In this document: positions 16,402 to 23,890 of the stretch, piece after piece
How the letters are laid out: each line of letters begins with the position of its first letter
How positions within the stretch are numbered: the stretch's first letter is position 1
Assembly: GCA_902788735.1 (NCBI GenBank)
Contig: CADALJ010000008.1
Location: 1-37,639, forward strand
Source of the DNA: an uncultured Erysipelotrichaceae bacterium
Lineage (GTDB): Bacteria; Bacillota_I; Bacilli_A; RF39; UBA660
DNA: 37,639 nucleotides
Direction: 5' to 3'
Made by a program: the position numbers and the translations under genes
Notes under the pieces: model-generated
Databases searched by the model: none
What the model was told of the DNA's origin: nothing
Seen by the model: the letters and a program-made list of their open reading frames with translations, nothing else

Positions 16402-18354
16402 ATGAATAATAAAGTATTTAAAAAAATATGTAATATTTTCTTGGATATTTTAATTGGAGTATTCGGTGTGATATTACTAATTACAATATACAATGATATA
16501 CAAGTAAAGGTATTAAACAAGAGTTATGCCGATTTTTTTGGTTATTCTACATTTGAAGTACAAACAGGTTCAATGAGACCTACAATAAATATTAATGATT
16601 TAATTATTGTAAAAAAAGAAGATTCACCTAAAATAAAAGATATAATTACATACAAAAAAGGTAAAGAATTTATTACACATCGTGTAGTTGAAGCATATAA
16701 AGAAACATATGTTACTAGAGGAGATGCAAACAACACTAAAGATGAAGCAATAAAAAAAGATCAAATAGTTGGAAAAGTAATTAAAGTAATTCCTAACTTT
16801 GGAGCATTTAGAAAAACCCTACTTAATCCAATAGTACTAATAACTTTAATCGTTAGTATTTATATAATTAGTAGAATGTTTAGTAATAAAGAATCAATCT
16901 TTACAAAACTATTAAAAAAGAAAAAAGAAAAAGTAGAAGAAGAAAAACCAGTAGCAGTTCCTATAACTGATTTTGTTATTAATGATAAAGATGAAGATAA
17001 CTTAGTAAGAGCATCAATTGATGAAGAAGATGAAATATTAGAAGAAAAAGAAGAACCAAAACTTTTAGATGAAGATGCTATAGAAGAATTAAAACAAACT
17101 ATAGAAGAAGAACCTGATGAAGAAAAAACAATATTCTTTAGAACAATATCAGTTGATAGTAGTGATATTAATCCAGTAGTTCCTGTTCCAAGACTTATTG
17201 AAGAAGGAGAGGAAGAACCAATTGTTATAGATGAAGAGATTAAAGAAGAAGATGAAGAAGTAAGACTTAAAAAACTAAAGAAAAAACATAAGAAGTTTAA
17301 TAGTATAATTGAAAAAGCAATATCTATTAAAGAAGAAGAATTAAATGAAATAATTAATATCTTTGATGATCCTAAATTAAAATCAAATGAAGCGACTATT
17401 AAAGAAAACTTCCTAAAAATATATATGGAAGGAAAATACTATAATTATGGTAATGAAAATAATTCTAAAAATACATGTTCAAAATTAGAAGAAGTATTAA
17501 CAGAAGAAACAGCTAAAATGATAAAACAATATAAAGGTAATGATGTTAAGTTTGATACTAAAGTATTAAAATATAAAGCATTATTTATTGTATTAGCTAA
17601 TATAGAGTATGCTAACTCTTCATATGAAGATATTGATACTAAAATAGCAGTATATAAAAAGAAAATATCAAAATACTTAGAATATGAAGATAAAGAATTA
17701 AACAATAAAATAAAAGAAATAATTAATATTCAAAAAATATATAAAAAGATATTTAATGATACAGTAAGTATTGTAGATACTAATACATTCACATTAAATT
17801 ATAATCAATTAACTACAAAGAAAAATATTTATGGATTAGTATTAGATCATAATATTACATTTAGTAAAGTATATAGTAACTATATTATTTCTAAAACATA
17901 TGATGAAGGAGTAGTTGCTGAAGATAAAGTATTAGTAATATTAAATATATTACTTAGTAAGATTGCTAAAGATATGATAGATGGTAATTTTAAAAATAAA
18001 TATTTATTATATCTACCAGCATCAATCTATGAAAAACAAAATAAATTAAATAATATATTAAAACTATTGAATAATGAATTTGTTAAAGAAAGCGTATTAA
18101 TACTAGTTAAAAGTAGTGTAATAGTTAACCAAAAGCAAGTATTTAAGGATATCAAAAAAGAAGGCTATCAAATAGCAATTGTTTATGATAACATAGCAAT
18201 AAAAGAAAAAGATAGTTCAATACTAAGTATAGCAACATATTTGTTTATTGATAAAAAAGTAGCAAAAGAAGTAAAATTTAATTCAGTTGATGATAAAGCA
18301 ATTGTATTAGAAAACATTTTAGCTAAAGTTGATATACCAGGAGGTGAAGAATAA
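16402..18354 (+). CDS. SipW-like signal peptidase fused to a large cytoplasmic domain
   Basis: Of 650 residues, the first 160 form a complete SipW/archaeal-type signal peptidase: helix at about 12-32, TGSMRPT with Ser57, FITHRVV with His93, TRGDANNTKDE with a likely Asp114, and a second helix at about 141-160. Then comes a charged Glu/Lys linker (170-300) and a 350-residue domain that must be cytoplasmic. Its C-terminal part (LLYLPASIYEK, VLILVKSSV, KKEGYQIAIVYDN, YLFIDKKV) follows the spacing of EAL phosphodiesterase blocks but without the catalytic acids, so a degenerate EAL-like fold is possible. SipW proteins are normally under 200 residues, so the extension is unusual. The stop overlaps the next ATG by one base, indicating coupling with the AAA+ gene. 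Confidence 0.7.
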   Translation: MNNKVFKKICNIFLDILIGVFGVILLITIYNDIQVKVLNKSYADFFGYSTFEVQTGSMRPTININDLIIVKKEDSPKIKDIITYKKGKEFITHRVVEAYKETYVTRGDANNTKDEAIKKDQIVGKVIKVIPNFGAFRKTLLNPIVLITLIVSIYIISRMFSNKESIFTKLLKKKKEKVEEEKPVAVPITDFVINDKDEDNLVRASIDEEDEILEEKEEPKLLDEDAIEELKQTIEEEPDEEKTIFFRTISVDSSDINPVVPVPRLIEEGEEEPIVIDEEIKEEDEEVRLKKLKKKHKKFNSIIEKAISIKEEELNEIINIFDDPKLKSNEATIKENFLKIYMEGKYYNYGNENNSKNTCSKLEEVLTEETAKMIKQYKGNDVKFDTKVLKYKALFIVLANIEYANSSYEDIDTKIAVYKKKISKYLEYEDKELNNKIKEIINIQKIYKKIFNDTVSIVDTNTFTLNYNQLTTKKNIYGLVLDHNITFSKVYSNYIISKTYDEGVVAEDKVLVILNILLSKIAKDMIDGNFKNKYLLYLPASIYEKQNKLNNILKLLNNEFVKESVLILVKSSVIVNQKQVFKDIKKEGYQIAIVYDNIAIKEKDSSILSIATYLFIDKKVAKEVKFNSVDDKAIVLENILAKVDIPGGEE

Positions 18355-19877
18355 TGAATACATTTTTTAGATTTTTCTATGAATTTGTCTCAATATTTTT
18401 CGAAGGTATAGCTGAAATATTTAAAGGAATAGGAAAAGGCTTTGGAAAAATGTTTGGATTCAATGAATATTCAAAAGTAGTAGATTCCTATAAAGATCAC
18501 TTTACTGGTGGAGATTGGGTATTTGTTGTTTTATCAATAATACTTGTAGTAGCACTTGTTGGTTTAATAATATTTTTAATAATTATGTTTATTAAAAAAA
18601 TGATTAGAAGAGCATCTACTAATGTTAGTAAAGATGAACTTTTAGAAGAAGTAGCTAACTTAAATGATCAAGTAGTTAAATTAATGAAAGAAAAAGAAGA
18701 ATTAATGGCTATGAAAGTATCTCAACTTGGATTAAAACCTGGAGAAGAATCAGCTGATGAAAATAATAAAGAAAAAGAAGAAGAAGTAGGAGAAACTGGA
18801 ATAAGATTCCCTAAATTAACAATGATAGATGAACAATATGCAAAATATACTCCTAAAAAATATGAAAACAATTTTACACTTCCAGGATTAATTGATGACT
18901 TTAGATGCTTTGCAGCTTCTAAACTACATCTATATTATGACCCAGTACTTTTAAGACCATTTATAGCCGGACTTGCTTGTGGTAAACTAATTATCCTACA
19001 AGGTATATCTGGAACAGGTAAAACTTCCCTTGCTTATGCTTGGGGTAAATTTGTAAAAAAAGATTCATGTGTATCTTCAGTAGAACCATCATGGAGAGAT
19101 AAATCAGACTTCCTTGGATACTTTAATGAATTTAGTAAAAAATTTAATGAAACTAAAGCACTAGGAGAAATATATGAAACTGGATATGATGATGATGTAC
19201 ACACAATCATTCTAGATGAAATGAACTTAGCTCGTGTTGAGTACTATTTCGCAGATATCTTATCAATTCTAGAAATGCCAAATACAGATGAATGGTTAGT
19301 AGATATAGTTCCATCTGCTTGGCCTAATGATCCTAAAAAAATTATTAATGGTAAGTTAAAATTACCACCAAACCTATGGTATATAGGTACAATCAATAAC
19401 GATGAATCTACATTCATGGTTACAGATAAAGTATATGACCGTGCAATGCCAATAGATATTAATACTAAAGTAGATCCATTTAAATGTAGAGAACAAGAAG
19501 CAATTGATATTAATTCAAGTTATTTATATACAATGTTTAATGAAGCAGTTCAAAAATATCCTGTTTCAGAAAAAGGTTTAGAACAAGTAAAAGAAATGGA
19601 TGATTATATAATTAATCACTTTAGAATAGCCTTCGGTAACCGTATTATGAAACAATTAAACATATTTGTTCCAGTATATGTAGCTTGTGGAGGAAAAGAA
19701 GTAGAAGCTATAGATTACTTCATAGCTAAAAAGATATTAAGAAAATTTGATGCACTAAGTGTAACATTCATAAGAGATGAATTAGATCCTTTTATAAGTT
19801 ATTTAAATAAAAAATATGGTAAAGGAACTATGAAAGAATGTATTTATTACATAGAAAATCTTAAAAAGAATATATAG
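18354..19877 (+). CDS. Membrane-tethered McrB-like AAA+ ATPase
   Basis: The 507-residue protein has an amphipathic start, one transmembrane helix at about 54-82, a coiled-coil linker (92-122) and an acidic stretch, then an AAA+ module. Walker A is GISGTGKT (217-224), Walker B is IILDEMNLARVEYYFADIL (285-303) with the extra NLARVE segment typical of the McrB/MoxR-related branch, sensor 1 lies at GTINND (345-350), and Arg363 in VYDRAMP is a candidate arginine finger. McrB is normally soluble and partners the nuclease McrC in restriction of modified DNA. Here no DNA-binding N-terminal domain is visible, and the gene lies between signal peptidases, so a role in moving or remodelling surface proteins is more likely. 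AGGAGGTGA precedes the ATG. Confidence 0.75.
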   Translation: MNTFFRFFYEFVSIFFEGIAEIFKGIGKGFGKMFGFNEYSKVVDSYKDHFTGGDWVFVVLSIILVVALVGLIIFLIIMFIKKMIRRASTNVSKDELLEEVANLNDQVVKLMKEKEELMAMKVSQLGLKPGEESADENNKEKEEEVGETGIRFPKLTMIDEQYAKYTPKKYENNFTLPGLIDDFRCFAASKLHLYYDPVLLRPFIAGLACGKLIILQGISGTGKTSLAYAWGKFVKKDSCVSSVEPSWRDKSDFLGYFNEFSKKFNETKALGEIYETGYDDDVHTIILDEMNLARVEYYFADILSILEMPNTDEWLVDIVPSAWPNDPKKIINGKLKLPPNLWYIGTINNDESTFMVTDKVYDRAMPIDINTKVDPFKCREQEAIDINSSYLYTMFNEAVQKYPVSEKGLEQVKEMDDYIINHFRIAFGNRIMKQLNIFVPVYVACGGKEVEAIDYFIAKKILRKFDALSVTFIRDELDPFISYLNKKYGKGTMKECIYYIENLKKNI

Positions 19878-19889
19878 GAGGGGAAATAA

Positions 19890-21011
19890 ATGGGTAAGTT
19901 TTATGATAATATCGATCAAGAACTTATTGAAAAACGTGATTCTTTTCTTAAAAAGATTGAATCCGATATGCATTATACCTTAAATCGTAAAAGTGATACC
20001 CTATCATTTGATTGGCTTGATGAAATAGAAAAAGCATGCCCATTTATTGATAATATAGTAAGGCATCCAAAAGTAACATTAATAAAAGATGAAATGGTAG
20101 TAGATCCCGCTAGAGCTAAAAAAATAACTGTAGATAGTGTTAAAGATTTAGCTAAACACTCTGATTATATAGATAATATTGATGAAAATGATGAAGTTCA
20201 ACTATCAAAAATATTAGATATTAGAAGTGAAGAAACATATAACATTTATGAAAATAGATTTTTATATACACTGTTAAAAGATCTAGATACATTTTTATAC
20301 AATAAAGAAAAAGAACTTGAAGATTTAGATTTAGCAGATGATAAGGTATTAGAGTATTCTTCATCAACAATAAGTAATGATGAAAAAATAGATATAGAAC
20401 TTAGAGTAGCCGCAACTAAAGATACTAATAATAATGAAAATAGTTTAAAATCTCTAATAGATAAAGAAAGAGATAGGATAAAAAGAGTAAAAGAATTTGT
20501 TACTAGTTGGATGAGAAGTGAATTAGTTAAGTCATTAGATCGTATACATACACCACTAATTAATCCACCAGTAAAACCAACAAACGTAATCTTAAAAAAT
20601 CCTAACTTCCAAGTAGCAGTAAAACTATGGGAATACATAAGAAACTATGGAAGAAATGATGGTTTAATCAAAAAAGAAATGGAAAGTGAAGGTAATCAAG
20701 CATTAATTGGTTACTTAGATGATGCTTTCTTAACTTCGTATTTTGTATTAGACTCTATTTCAAAAAGAAAAAAAGAAGAAAAAGAGAAAATACTTAAGTA
20801 TGCAATTATATTACTTTCAGAAGAAGTTTATAGAACAATGACACTACTACAAGCAAATAACATTGATATAACAGAAGATGAATTATTAAGTGCCCTATCT
20901 AAACTAGTACAAAAAGAAAGTAGTAATAGATTGGTTGGTATAGAAGATATTAAAAAGAAATTTCAATCAGAAATAGATGAGTATTTAGAAAGGACAAGAA
21001 AAAACTTGTAG
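19890..21011 (+). CDS. DUF2357/McrC-like partner of the AAA+ ATPase, without nuclease domain
   Basis: The 373-residue soluble protein carries EETYNIYENRFLYTLL at about 114-129 and PVKPTNVILKNPNFQVAVKLW at 227-247. These resemble the conserved blocks of DUF2357 (PF09823), a domain found next to McrB-like ATPases and often followed by a PD-(D/E)XK nuclease. Here the protein ends with helical sequence soon after and shows no such nuclease motif. In McrBC the N-terminal part of McrC plugs into the McrB ring and stimulates hydrolysis, so this protein may do the same for the upstream ATPase. It starts 12 nt after that gene with AGGAGGGG. Family assignment is from motif memory and should be tested by profile search. 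Confidence 0.6.
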   Translation: MGKFYDNIDQELIEKRDSFLKKIESDMHYTLNRKSDTLSFDWLDEIEKACPFIDNIVRHPKVTLIKDEMVVDPARAKKITVDSVKDLAKHSDYIDNIDENDEVQLSKILDIRSEETYNIYENRFLYTLLKDLDTFLYNKEKELEDLDLADDKVLEYSSSTISNDEKIDIELRVAATKDTNNNENSLKSLIDKERDRIKRVKEFVTSWMRSELVKSLDRIHTPLINPPVKPTNVILKNPNFQVAVKLWEYIRNYGRNDGLIKKEMESEGNQALIGYLDDAFLTSYFVLDSISKRKKEEKEKILKYAIILLSEEVYRTMTLLQANNIDITEDELLSALSKLVQKESSNRLVGIEDIKKKFQSEIDEYLERTRKNL

Positions 21012-21019
21012 GTAGTATT

Positions 21020-21568
21020 ATGAAAAAAATTATTTTAAACATATTAAAGTATTTCTTTATCACAATCTTTGTATTATTTATTTTAATGGTATGTTTACAA
21101 AGATTTAGTAATAATAGAATATCAATATTCAACTTTAGATTATTCACAGTTATATCTGGCAGTATGGAGCCTAAATATAAAATAGGAGATGTATTAGTAG
21201 CAGTAGAAACAGATCCAAAAGATATTAAAGTAGGAGATGCAATTAGTTACTTAGGAACTAGAGGTAGTTTTAAAGATAAAGTTATTACCCATGAAGTAAT
21301 AAAAATAGAACAAGATAAACAAGGAAAAAGATATTTCCATTCAAAAGGATTAGCTAATGCTATAGAAGATCCAATAGTAGAAGAATCACAATTATATGGT
21401 GTAGTAAAATATAAAGTAAAAACGCTATCACTTATTTATAAAGTAGTAGGTACACCAATTGGATTTATAATCTTTGTAGTAGTACCTATACTATATACAA
21501 TAGGTTCAGAAATGCTAACATCTTTATTGGAAAAAGAGGAAAAAAGAAGAAATAAAGCAGAACAATAG
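21020..21568 (+). CDS. SipW-like signal peptidase I
   Basis: The 182-residue protein has the standard layout of archaeal/ER-type signal peptidase I: helix at about 8-27, ISGSMEPKY with Ser48, GDVLVAVE, VITHEVI with His91, FHSKGLANAIED with a likely Asp117, then a C-terminal helix at about 145-168. The use of His in place of Lys marks the SipW rather than the SipS type. In Bacillus subtilis, SipW trims TasA and TapA. It starts 8 nt after the DUF2357 gene and precedes a secreted TasA-like gene, so these proteins are its likely substrates. Confidence 0.8.
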   Translation: MKKIILNILKYFFITIFVLFILMVCLQRFSNNRISIFNFRLFTVISGSMEPKYKIGDVLVAVETDPKDIKVGDAISYLGTRGSFKDKVITHEVIKIEQDKQGKRYFHSKGLANAIEDPIVEESQLYGVVKYKVKTLSLIYKVVGTPIGFIIFVVVPILYTIGSEMLTSLLEKEEKRRNKAEQ

Positions 21569-21582
21569 AGAGGGTGATATTC

Positions 21583-22767
21583 ATGCTTTCTAGGAAAAAG
21601 AAGGTATACTTAAAAATAAATATCGTCTCGATTCTATTTGCTGTTGTCTCACTTATATCAGTAACACTAGCATGGTTTGCTTATAGTGGACTAGCAGCTG
21701 CTAGAACAGAAGTTGATGTAAAAGCATGGTATATAGAATTTGAAAAAAATAATCAATCAGTATCTAATAATATTGTTATATCCCTAGATGATATATATCC
21801 AGGTATGGATCCTAAGACAGAAGTAATTAATATAAAAAACTTAGGAGATACAGAAGCTAAATTAAAATATAAAATTAGTAAAGCTCGCATATTAGATTCA
21901 AATGATGATTATTATGAAATGAATAACAATACTACTAGTGATTATATAGAAGATGTTATATCTCATAATTATCCGTTTCATATAGATATAGCTTTAGATA
22001 AGTTGTATATAGATGCTAAAGAACAAGCAGTTTTTAAAGTAAATGTAACGTGGCCTCTAGACTCTGGAAATGATGCTTTAGATAGCCTATGGGGACGAAA
22101 AGCATATCAATATGACCAAGCACAAGAAGAATTAGAAACAAATGAAAAAGCCCCTTCTATAGAGGTTACAATCAATGTAACAGCAGAACAAGCTATAGAT
22201 GATTTAGATAGTGTAGATATAAATTATTTATTAGGTAAAAAAATATATTATAATCCAGTAAATGATACAGTATGTACTAGTCAAACAGGAAATTGCTTAG
22301 AAACATATGTTATAGATACATTTAATAAAGTAGAAGATACAACTGTTAATCTATTACCAACAACAGATTTAGGTGATGGAACATTTCAAGAGTATCAAAA
22401 TATAAATCCTAATTGGACTACAAATTATAGATTATTAAGTAGTAATGATCTATTAAAAATACTATCATTGGATATAGAAAATTCAAAAATAAAAATTAAT
22501 GGTATATCAGATAGAGTAATTGGTAAAATAATAGATAATAATAGGGCTAATAATATTATAAATAATATAATAAGTAATAATGGATATATTGAGTATAGTA
22601 GTTTTACATATCTACAATCAGTAAAATGCATATGGACAAATACTGAATATAATAGTAACTTAGCTTTTGCTTTAGATAGGACAGAACTATATGGGGAAAA
22701 TAAAAATACTGAGTGTCGAATGATCCCAGTATTAACAGTTCAAAAAAATAAATTAGCAGTTGAATAA
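21583..22767 (+). CDS. Secreted TasA-like protein at the end of unit 3
   Basis: The 394-residue protein has a signal helix (about 13-31) ending SVTLAWFAYSGLA, the SipW-type form, and then EVDVKAWYIEFE, DIYPGMDPKTEVINIKN and a beta-rich domain up to about residue 210. A second domain from about 215 carries four cysteines and ends VLTVQKNKLAVE. ATG 21583 is chosen over GTG 21574 because AGAGAGGGTG is placed for the ATG. It follows the SipW gene by 14 nt, the same pairing as sipW-tasA in Bacillus. The last part is not recognised; it resembles the variable, surface-exposed region of such proteins. Confidence 0.6.
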   Translation: MLSRKKKVYLKINIVSILFAVVSLISVTLAWFAYSGLAAARTEVDVKAWYIEFEKNNQSVSNNIVISLDDIYPGMDPKTEVINIKNLGDTEAKLKYKISKARILDSNDDYYEMNNNTTSDYIEDVISHNYPFHIDIALDKLYIDAKEQAVFKVNVTWPLDSGNDALDSLWGRKAYQYDQAQEELETNEKAPSIEVTINVTAEQAIDDLDSVDINYLLGKKIYYNPVNDTVCTSQTGNCLETYVIDTFNKVEDTTVNLLPTTDLGDGTFQEYQNINPNWTTNYRLLSSNDLLKILSLDIENSKIKINGISDRVIGKIIDNNRANNIINNIISNNGYIEYSSFTYLQSVKCIWTNTEYNSNLAFALDRTELYGENKNTECRMIPVLTVQKNKLAVE

Positions 22768-22780
22768 CTGCTTTTTTATT
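22755..22780. terminator. Bidirectional terminator between convergent fibre genes
   Basis: AGCAGTT / AACTGCT with a GAAT loop is followed by a T run on the plus strand and preceded by an A run, so it can serve both unit 3 and the minus-strand gene that ends at 22786. Confidence 0.75.
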
Positions 22781-22785
22781 TGTTA

Positions 22786-23361
22786 TTAATCAATTTTTTG
22801 TTCAAATGATAAATTAGTAGTAATAGTTATTTCTTCATTGGCATTAACAAATGAAGTATCATCTTCATTGCTCATTTCACTATTACTATCATCAACATCA
22901 TACCATTCAAAGTATATTCTTATATTGATAGTTTCTAAATCTTCGTCATAATCAAATGATTCATCTATTTGACCATCTTCTATTTCAATTTCTTCTCCAT
23001 CGTTAATAGAATATCCACTAATCCTTAAATCAGCCATATCCTCGTTATCTAATGTAATATGCATATCAAATGAAGTTTCAACATTAGAAACATCTATTTC
23101 AATGTCATAATAACCTAAACTAGAAGGTGCAAGTTTACCTGAAGCAACATTATCATTTTCCACAATAGTAGGTGTAATATCAATAGATTCAACATTACCA
23201 CTAGTAATATCTTCATTGTTAATTAATATTTGCCACTTAGCGAAAGTTAAGGCAACATCCCCATTAGCATCTGCAACATATCTAGAATAAGTAGTACTTA
23301 TAATAGAAAGTGAAAATGCTAAAGCAACAAAAACAATTAGTATTTTAACTCTTTTTTTCAT
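22786..23361 (-). CDS. TasA/camelysin-like secreted protein, monocistronic
   Basis: The 191-residue protein has a signal helix (about 5-22) ending ISTTYSRYVADA, then TFAKWQILINNEDIT, an NVASGKLAPSSLGYYDIEID stretch and a C-terminal TTNLSFEQK. These are typical of small TasA/camelysin-type proteins. It is transcribed opposite to the rest of the locus and has its own ribosome site (AAAGGAG, read on the minus strand at 23371-23377). Its very acidic mature part (many Asp/Glu at 120-175) differs from the other subunits. Separate expression suggests a distinct role or regulation, for instance a subunit made under other conditions. Confidence 0.65.
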   Translation of the reverse strand: MKKRVKILIVFVALAFSLSIISTTYSRYVADANGDVALTFAKWQILINNEDITSGNVESIDITPTIVENDNVASGKLAPSSLGYYDIEIDVSNVETSFDMHITLDNEDMADLRISGYSINDGEEIEIEDGQIDESFDYDEDLETINIRIYFEWYDVDDSNSEMSNEDDTSFVNANEEITITTNLSFEQKID

Positions 23362-23385
23362 GTGCAGACACTCCTTTCACTTATA

Positions 23386-23417
23386 ATTATATAATAATTA
23401 TACACTATAAGTGTCAA
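23386..23417 (-). promoter_or_regulatory. Candidate promoter of the minus-strand TasA-like gene
   Basis: On the minus strand TTGACA lies at 23412-23417, followed by TTATAT at 23389-23394 (17-nt spacer) or TATAAT at 23386-23391 (20-nt spacer). An inverted repeat ACACT-ATA-AGTGT at 23402-23414 overlaps the -35 and could be an operator. Confidence 0.45.
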
Positions 23418-23843
23418 ATGGTGTGTAATGTAGTGTAAATAAAAAGTAAAGTTGACACACTATTTGTAAAGTATACACATATAAACAAAATATGAATATA
23501 GATCATATAAAAACAATATTTACCAACAATAAAAAAATAGTATAAATAATTATTTAGTTAATATATTAATTTTAATCTAAAAAAAACAAAATTAAAAATC
23601 TTATAAGAAAACAATACAAATATCTAAAAAACAAAAGAAAAAAATAAGATACAAATCATGCTTTTTTTATTGAAATAAAAGCAATTTGTATAATTTGTGT
23701 AAAAACAAAAAAACATACTGTAAATCGAACAAATTAAGAAAAAACGCGGAGAATGTTTTTTTATAAAGAAAAAATAAAAATGGCATTTACACAAGAAATA
23801 AAAAAATAAAAAAATTAGTGTAAAAAACATTTACTTTAGAATT
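23418..23843. other. AT-rich non-coding region between the fibre locus and nrdD
   Basis: No credible gene is seen on either strand; the open frames here are low-complexity Lys/Phe runs. The region holds several TAGTGT/ACACTA words near 23430-23460 and a hairpin at 23650-23690 (outer TACAAAT / ATTTGTA, inner GCTTTT and AAAAGC arms). It appears even richer in A and T than the genes around it. It may contain the regulatory sites of both divergent transcription units or an undetected small RNA. Confidence 0.5.
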
Positions 23844-23864
23844 AATTTAATATAATATTAAATT
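23844..23864. promoter_or_regulatory. 21-bp palindrome over the -10 of the nrd operon
   Basis: AATTTAATAT and ATATTAAATT flank a single central base, and TATAAT at 23851-23856 lies inside. A weak TTTACT-like -35 sits near 23830. The overlap of palindrome and -10 suggests an operator, though AT-rich sequence makes such matches easier by chance. Confidence 0.45.
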
Positions 23865-23890
23865 AGCAAAGGTCAAAGGAGAGGTACAAA

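Noticed and set aside
18354-21011. A McrBC restriction system
   Set aside because: The ATPase has a membrane helix and no visible DNA-binding domain, the partner lacks a nuclease motif, and the neighbours are signal peptidases and secreted proteins.
23452-23477. Plus-strand promoter (TTGACA, TATACA) driving a small RNA
   Set aside because: The spacer is about 14 nt and no defined transcript end follows; not enough support to list.
23624-23830. Minus-strand ORF of 68 codons
   Set aside because: Composition is low-complexity Phe/Tyr/Lys from AT-rich DNA and no convincing ribosome site was seen.
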